This document shows, in pieces, positions 55,036 to 60,274 of a DNA stretch of 60,274 nt. The notes beneath the pieces are model-generated. The model was not told the DNA's origin and searched no databases. It saw only the letters and a list, made by a program, of their open reading frames with translations. This DNA is from an uncultured Collinsella sp. GTDB lineage: Bacteria > Actinomycetota > Coriobacteriia > Coriobacteriales > Coriobacteriaceae. The DNA lies in contig CABUAT010000011.1 of the NCBI GenBank assembly GCA_902489665.1, positions 1 to 60,274 on the forward strand, in the 5' to 3' direction. Made by a program: the position numbers and the translations under genes. The first letter of the stretch is position 1. Each line of letters begins with the position of its first letter.

Positions 55036-56514
55036 ATGAGTAAGTTAAAACATGGGTTTGACTCCGACTTTTTATGGGGCGGAGCCATATCGTGCTCGCA
55101 GGCCGATGGTGCCTGGAATGAGGGCGGAAAGGGAAAGTCGACGCAGGATTGTCGATGGCTGGATGGTACCTGGACTCATGACCAGATTGAGGACAAGCAT
55201 CAAAACAACCCCTTCTGCCATGACGAACTAATGAACGCTCTCGCAGATGATGGTGTTGAGTTCTACCCGTTTAGGCGCGGTAACGACTTCTATCATCACT
55301 ACCGTGAGGACATCGCGCTTTTTGCGGAGATGGGCCTCAAGCTGTTCCGCACTTCTATTTGCTGGAGCCGAATCTATCCTAACGGAGATGATCTTGAACC
55401 TAACCGCGAAGGCATCGAGTGGTATCGAAGCATGCTGGGTGAGTGCAAAAAGCACGGCATTAAAACCTTCGTCACCATGCTCCACTATGACATCCCGGTA
55501 AATCTTGTCACCACATATGGGGGATGGAAGAATCGCAAGACGATTGATTTCTTCGCCCGCTATGTCGAGACAATCGTTACGGAATTGGGCGATCTGGTCG
55601 ATTTCTGGCTGCCTTTTAACGAGTTCAATGCAGCGCGTTTTTCGCCTTGGGACGGGGTCTGTCTGGTCAAAGACGAAGAGGGGGAGAACTTCGATCGAGC
55701 CATCTTCCAGTGCCTGCACCACGAGTTCGTTGCCAATGCGCGTGCCGTCGAGATTGTCCATCGTCTTTCGCCCGATACTCCCGTTGGCGGCATGATCGCT
55801 CGATTCTGTACGTATCCCGCCACCTGCCGTCCCGAAGATAACATGCAGGCTATTCACGACGACCAGTATTCCAACTGGTTCTATACGGACGTGATGGCTC
55901 GTGGAAAATACCCCGCTTATATGAATCGCTATTTCGACGCGTGCGATATCGAGATTCAAATGGAGCCGGGCGATGAAGAGCTCATCGCTCGCAACACGGT
56001 CGACTTCCTGGCCTTCTCGTACTACTTTTCCCAGGTATCCACCTGCGATCAGGGATGGGAGAAGACTGCGGGAAATCTGGTCATGGCAAACAAGAACCCT
56101 TATCTCGAGACGAGTGAGTGGGGCTGGCAGCTCGATCCCATTGGCCTGAGGGTTACCCTTAACCAGATGTATGACCGCTATGGGCTGCCCCTGTATATCG
56201 CCGAGAACGGCCTCGGTACATCTGATGTAGTCGAGGAGGATGGCAGCATCCACGACGAGTATCGAATCGATTATTTGCGCCAGCACATAAAGTGCCTTAA
56301 GGAAGCAGTGATCGATGGCGTTGACGTGCGCGGATACATGATCTGGGGATTCATTGACCTTGTTGCCTGCGGTCCTCTTACGATGGACAAGCGCTACGGG
56401 CTTATCTATGTCGATCTGGATAATTGCGGCAACGGCACTGCGGAGCGCTCGCGTAAAGACTCTTTCTATTGGTATCAGAAATGTATCGCCACTAATGGCG
56501 AGGATCTTGGGTAG
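55036..56514 (+). CDS. GH1 6-phospho-beta-glucosidase
   Basis: A 492-residue glycoside hydrolase family 1 enzyme that splits phosphorylated beta-glucosides imported by a PTS. Acid/base Glu196 (LPFNEFN) and nucleophile Glu390 (YIAENGLG) are visible. The first strands (FLWGGAISCSQADGAWNEGGKGKS) fit the 6-phospho type. ATG 55036 follows AAGGAGGGC. The PTS gene starts about 10 bases after its stop. Confidence 0.92.
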   Translation: MSKLKHGFDSDFLWGGAISCSQADGAWNEGGKGKSTQDCRWLDGTWTHDQIEDKHQNNPFCHDELMNALADDGVEFYPFRRGNDFYHHYREDIALFAEMGLKLFRTSICWSRIYPNGDDLEPNREGIEWYRSMLGECKKHGIKTFVTMLHYDIPVNLVTTYGGWKNRKTIDFFARYVETIVTELGDLVDFWLPFNEFNAARFSPWDGVCLVKDEEGENFDRAIFQCLHHEFVANARAVEIVHRLSPDTPVGGMIARFCTYPATCRPEDNMQAIHDDQYSNWFYTDVMARGKYPAYMNRYFDACDIEIQMEPGDEELIARNTVDFLAFSYYFSQVSTCDQGWEKTAGNLVMANKNPYLETSEWGWQLDPIGLRVTLNQMYDRYGLPLYIAENGLGTSDVVEEDGSIHDEYRIDYLRQHIKCLKEAVIDGVDVRGYMIWGFIDLVACGPLTMDKRYGLIYVDLDNCGNGTAERSRKDSFYWYQKCIATNGEDLG

Positions 56515-56525
56515 GAGTGATTGTC

Positions 56526-57896
56526 GTGGCAGACAAGAAGGAACTGGCCGCTCGTGTCCTCGAGCTCGTGGGCGGCGCCGATAACGTTGTTATGGCAACG
56601 CACTGCATTACAAGGCTCAGATTCAACCTGAAGGACGATAGCAAGGCAGATCTGGAGGCCCTTAAGACGCTTGACGGCGCCTTGGGCGCGCAGGTTAAAG
56701 ACGGGCAGTGGCAGGTTATCATCGGCGCCAGCGTGGGGTCGGTATATGACGAATTGGAGCCCATGCTAGGTGACAGGATGGGTGGCGAGGTCTCCGCCGA
56801 CGCCGAGCAGCCTGAGCTCCAAAAAGGTTCGGCTCGCGTATTCGATATCATCACCGGCATCTTCTCCGCTATCATTCCCGCACTGGTGGCGGGAGGCATC
56901 GTAAAGGGCATCCTGGCTGCTATCGCGGCTTTTGGAATCGACACGGGTGCCGGCGACTTTGCGATATTCAATATGATTTCGGATATCCCGTTCTACTTCT
57001 TGCCGTTTTTGCTGGCAATGTCTACAGCTGATAAGTTCCGGGTCAACCGTTCGCTTGCGCTTTGTGTTGCCGGATCGCTGATGTACCCGACCATTGTCAA
57101 CGCTGTCGGTACGGGCGAGACGCCCCTTGCGCTGTTCGGTTTTGCGGTGCCGATTTTTAGCTACGCCGATTCCGTGTTCCCGGTTATCTTTGGCGTCATT
57201 GGCTTGTCTTTTGTATATCGCGCAATCGACAAAGTCGTGCCGGATCTTTTTAAGCTCGTTGTCGTTCCGGCGCTCTCCCTTGCTATCGTGATTCCCGTCA
57301 ACCTGTTTGTGCTCGCTCCGATTGGTGCCTGGTGCGGTCTTGGTCTTGCCAACGGTATCGTTTGGCTATTCTCGACGTTAGGCCCCGTTGCCGGTTTTCT
57401 GCTGGGCTTCTTTATGCCGCTTATCGTGCTCTTCGGCATGCACCAGTCAACGAGCCCCATCCAGATTTCCAATATCGCAACGCTTGGGTATGACTATCTG
57501 CTCCCGATCTCTTTCTGCCATAACCTCGCCGAAAGCGGTGCGTCTTTTGGTGCGGCCCTGCGCATGACCGATGAAAAGCTCAAGTCCGCTGCGATGACGT
57601 GCGCCTTCTCGGCATTTATGGGAATTTCCGAGCCCGCCTTGTTTACCGTTCAGGTTCCTAACAGGACTCCGCTTATCGCTGCGATGATCGCGGATGGCAT
57701 TGGCGGCGCGCTCACCGTTGTTCTGGGCGCTAAGTGCTTCGGCTTTGTTATGCCTGGCATTACCTCGTTGCCCGTTTATGCCGATCCAAGCGGCAATCCC
57801 ATGAACCTGATCATGATTGTCGCCTGCATCGCTTTGACTTGGGTTATCTCTGCGGCGCTCTCGTTTGCGCTCTATGGTCGTTTTGACAAAAAGTAA
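56526..57896 (+). CDS. PTS EIIBC permease, beta-glucoside type
   Basis: A 456-residue permease. EIIB domain at the start with the phosphorylated Cys27 (ATHCITRLRF); EIIC domain with about ten helices, including GAPIG-like loops (LAPIGAWCGLG) and MGISEPALFTVQVPNR. No EIIA domain, so a separate EIIA is needed. Probably imports cellobiose or arbutin-like glucosides as 6-phosphates for the adjacent GH1 enzyme. GTG 56526 has AGGAG 8 nt upstream; GTG 56517 overlaps that site and is less likely. Confidence 0.9.
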   Translation: MADKKELAARVLELVGGADNVVMATHCITRLRFNLKDDSKADLEALKTLDGALGAQVKDGQWQVIIGASVGSVYDELEPMLGDRMGGEVSADAEQPELQKGSARVFDIITGIFSAIIPALVAGGIVKGILAAIAAFGIDTGAGDFAIFNMISDIPFYFLPFLLAMSTADKFRVNRSLALCVAGSLMYPTIVNAVGTGETPLALFGFAVPIFSYADSVFPVIFGVIGLSFVYRAIDKVVPDLFKLVVVPALSLAIVIPVNLFVLAPIGAWCGLGLANGIVWLFSTLGPVAGFLLGFFMPLIVLFGMHQSTSPIQISNIATLGYDYLLPISFCHNLAESGASFGAALRMTDEKLKSAAMTCAFSAFMGISEPALFTVQVPNRTPLIAAMIADGIGGALTVVLGAKCFGFVMPGITSLPVYADPSGNPMNLIMIVACIALTWVISAALSFALYGRFDKK

Positions 57897-57925
57897 CGAC
57901 GTTTTGAGATAGACAATATTAATCG

Positions 57926-57972
57926 GCCGCTCGCCGGGGAATCGTTTTACGACGCCCCGGCGAGCGGCATTT
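57926..57972 (+). terminator. Intrinsic terminator after the beta-glucoside operon
   Basis: Fourteen-base perfect G+C stem (57926-57939 with 57955-57968), 15-nt loop, then ATTT. It also faces the end of the convergent YgiQ gene. Confidence 0.85.
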
Positions 57973-58022
57973 CATTGGTGGGGGCGTGTGTGCCGCCAGC
58001 GGCGGCATGCCGCCTCGCCGCG

Positions 58023-60170
58023 CTAGTTGCGCCTGCCGCCTCCGTTGGCACCCTGGCGGCCCTGTGCCGCGCGATTGCGACCGGCAGTGTTCTGCGCGCG
58101 GGACATACCGCCGTATCCCTTGCTGCCCTTAGACCCCTTGCCGGCACCACCAGCGCCACCGTGGGCCTTGCCGCCCTTCTTGCCGGTGCCGTGTCCGCCG
58201 CCGGCAGACGTCTCGCCCGGGCGCGGCGGCACGGGACGGATCAGGCAATGCTTGGTGTAGCCGATCAGGTCGCGGCGGCCAGCCTTTTCCAGCGCCTCGC
58301 GTACCAGCTTGTAGTTCTCGGGCTTGCGATACTGGATGAGCGCGCGTTGCATGGCCTTCTCGTGCGGGTCGCGCGCCACGTAGATCGGCTCCATGGTGCG
58401 CGGGTCCACGCCGGTGTAGTACATGCAGGTCGACATGGTGGACGGCGTAGGGTAGAAGTCCTGCACCTGCTCGGGCATGTAGCCCATGTCGCGCACGGCC
58501 TCGGCAAGGTCCACGGCTTCCTTCATCGTCGAGCCGGGGTGGCTCGAGATCAGATACGGCACCACGTACTGCTTGAGTCCGTACTCGCGGTTCAGGCGCT
58601 CAAATTTGCGGCAGAACGCATCGTAGACGGCGCGGCTCGGCTTGCCCATCACGGAGAGCACCGCGTCGCTCACATGCTCGGGCGCTACGCGCAGTTGGCC
58701 CGAGACGTGATGCTCCAGCAGCTCGCGCAAAAACTCGTCCGAGGCGTCGGCCATGGTGTAGTCAAAGCGGATGCCGCTGCGGACGAAGACCTTTTTGACA
58801 CCCGGCAGCTGGCGCAGGTCGCGCAGCAGCTGCGTGTAGCCGCTTTCGTCGACCACCATGTTCTTGCACACGCTCGGCCACAGACAGCGCTTGTTCTTGC
58901 ACACGCCGTGCTTGAGCTGCTTGTCGCAGGCGGGACGGCTAAAGTTGGCCGTCGGTCCGCCTACGTCGTTGATGTAGCCCTTAAACTCGGGATCGCGCGT
59001 GAGCAGCTCTGCCTCGCGCATGATCGAGTCGTGGCTGCGCATCTGCAACACGCGACCTTGGTGGAAGGTGAGGGCGCAAAACGAGCATTCACCAAAGCAC
59101 CCGCGGTTGGAGCTGATTGAAAACTTGATCTCGGCAAAGGCCGGCACGCCGCCCGCGGCATCGTAGTCGGGATGCCAATCGCGTGCGTAGGGGAGCTCGG
59201 CCACCTCGTCCATCTCATCGGTCGTCAACGTCGCCGACGGCGGGTTCTGCACCACATAGACGCTGTTGGGATAGGGCTCTACCAGGCGATGTCCGGTGAT
59301 GGGGTCCATATTCTGCTGTTGCACGTTAAAGCTGCGTGCGTAGTTGAGCTTGTCGGCGGTAAGGTCGTCCCAGCTGGGTAGCAGGTCGTAGTCGTAGACC
59401 TCGTCGAGCGAGCCTGTGCGGTAGACGGTGCCGTTGATATAGGTGATCTGATCGATGGGCAGCCCCGCGTCGAGCGCGTCGGCAATCTCGACAATCGCGT
59501 GCTCGCCCATGCCGTAGATGAGGATGTCGGCGCCCGAGTCGAGCAGCACCGAGCGCTTGAGCTTATCCTGCCAGTAGTCGTAGTGGGCCAGGCGGCGCAG
59601 GCTTGCCTCGATGCCGCCGATGATGATGGGGGCGTCCTTAAACGTCTGGCGGATGAGGTTGCCGTAGACCGTGACGGCTCGGTTGGGACGGCGCCCCTCC
59701 TCGCCACCGGGGGTATAGGCGTCGGTGTGGCGGCGGTGTTTGGTCACCGAATAGTGGTTGACCATGGAGTCCATGTTGCCGGCACTGACCAAAAAGCCCA
59801 GGCGCGGCTCGCCGAGCACAGTGATGCTGGCGGGGTCGGTCCAGTCGGGTTGGCAGATGATGCCCACCTTGTAGCCGTGCGCGTCGAGGACGCGACTGAT
59901 GATGGCCATGCCAAAGCTGGGATGGTCCACATAGGCGTCGCCGCAGATGTAGACAAAGTCGCACTGGTCCCAGCCACGCGCATCCATGTCGGCGCGGCTG
60001 ACGGGGAGGAACTTATCGCGGCCCGGTCGCCAGGGGCGGGCGGGCGTCGCTTGGGAATGCTTGGTGCGGGCGACCGTGGCCTGCGCCTTACTGCCGCGCT
60101 TTTGCTGCTGGCCCTGTTTGCCCTGCTGACTGCGCTGGTTGTTCTGAGCGTGCTGAGGCTTTTTTGCCAC
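58023..60170 (-). CDS. YgiQ family radical SAM protein
   Basis: A 715-residue UPF0313/YgiQ protein. Cobalamin-binding-like N-terminal part (HPSFGMAIISRVLDAHG; GEPRLGFLVSAGNMDSMVNHYS), and a radical SAM core with the cluster motif CFGECSFC (Cys358, Cys362, Cys365). The last 90 residues are Gly/Lys/Ala-rich and disordered. The reaction is unknown. GTG 60170 has GGGAGGG upstream. Confidence 0.92.
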   Translation of the reverse strand: MAKKPQHAQNNQRSQQGKQGQQQKRGSKAQATVARTKHSQATPARPWRPGRDKFLPVSRADMDARGWDQCDFVYICGDAYVDHPSFGMAIISRVLDAHGYKVGIICQPDWTDPASITVLGEPRLGFLVSAGNMDSMVNHYSVTKHRRHTDAYTPGGEEGRRPNRAVTVYGNLIRQTFKDAPIIIGGIEASLRRLAHYDYWQDKLKRSVLLDSGADILIYGMGEHAIVEIADALDAGLPIDQITYINGTVYRTGSLDEVYDYDLLPSWDDLTADKLNYARSFNVQQQNMDPITGHRLVEPYPNSVYVVQNPPSATLTTDEMDEVAELPYARDWHPDYDAAGGVPAFAEIKFSISSNRGCFGECSFCALTFHQGRVLQMRSHDSIMREAELLTRDPEFKGYINDVGGPTANFSRPACDKQLKHGVCKNKRCLWPSVCKNMVVDESGYTQLLRDLRQLPGVKKVFVRSGIRFDYTMADASDEFLRELLEHHVSGQLRVAPEHVSDAVLSVMGKPSRAVYDAFCRKFERLNREYGLKQYVVPYLISSHPGSTMKEAVDLAEAVRDMGYMPEQVQDFYPTPSTMSTCMYYTGVDPRTMEPIYVARDPHEKAMQRALIQYRKPENYKLVREALEKAGRRDLIGYTKHCLIRPVPPRPGETSAGGGHGTGKKGGKAHGGAGGAGKGSKGSKGYGGMSRAQNTAGRNRAAQGRQGANGGGRRN

Positions 60171-60274
60171 GATCCCTCCCGGTGTTTGTATGCTGCACGT
60201 AATTGTAACCAGTCTTTTTGGGACGTGTCTCTATAGTTTTGTCAACCGCGTGCTTCGCGCCATTTCGGCATGGC

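Overview
This window looks like a chromosomal stretch of a strictly anaerobic, high-G+C actinobacterium of the class Coriobacteriia, most likely Collinsella or a close relative. The reasons are the roughly 60% G+C coding style, the actinobacterial order of prfB, ftsE, ftsX and smpB (here spread out), a split transketolase, an [FeFe] hydrogenase with a partner flavoprotein, two PTS permeases without EIIA domains, and a kinase with a DUF6273-like C-terminus. The genus is an inference; no 16S gene is present.

Layout. 1-12.2 kb is mostly housekeeping: secA-prfB (overlapping), a YitT protein, a two-gene transketolase, ftsE-ftsX and rnr. 12.3-18.8 kb is accessory: a serine recombinase, a VanZ-like protein, a MurNAc-recycling block (murR-murQ-murP-mupG) and an Spx/ArsC-like protein. 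18.9-22.3 kb holds a small unknown gene, tRNA-Gln and tRNA-Glu, a TPR gene overlapping smpB, and a flavin reductase/rubredoxin pair (a 47-residue gene). 22.4-30.3 kb has an NRAMP transporter and gltB-gltD. 30.7-34.4 kb has an unknown gene, an AbiEi/DUF559-like putative nuclease and an amidohydrolase. 34.5-38.3 kb has a zinc-ribbon membrane protein and the copper operon copA-copZ-csoR with a CsoR-type operator. 38.6-41.9 kb has a Ser/Thr kinase and an FHA-like protein. 42.4-52.5 kb has a DEAD-box helicase with an RG-rich tail, an EFR1-type ferredoxin and a tightly coupled operon: NuoF/GltD-type flavoprotein, HydA hydrogenase, Tat-type lipoprotein, and an ABC permease fused to its ATPase. 52.6-60.2 kb has an orphan RelB-like antitoxin, a CPBP protease, an AraC regulator divergent from a 6-phospho-beta-glucosidase/PTS pair, and a YgiQ radical-SAM protein.

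The most striking feature is intergenic. At least five families of long inverted repeats occupy many gaps. The best ordered (family A) consists of 17-bp arms in alternating orientation, separated by exactly 25 bp, forming 59-bp palindromes repeated every 80-81 bp in arrays of two or three. I count 12 full units in five arrays. Two arrays of two units each flank, within a few bases, one gene encoding a PD-(D/E)XK (DUF559-like) protein. This resembles a BIME/REPIN-like system with a possible dedicated nuclease, and I consider it the best candidate for an undescribed system here.

Other points: RF2 has SPT in place of the usual SPF stop-codon tripeptide while only 4 of 44 genes end in TGA; FtsE has a long Pro/Ala/Gln-rich N-terminal extension; and the fused ABC ATPase is strongly compacted between Walker A and Q-loop.
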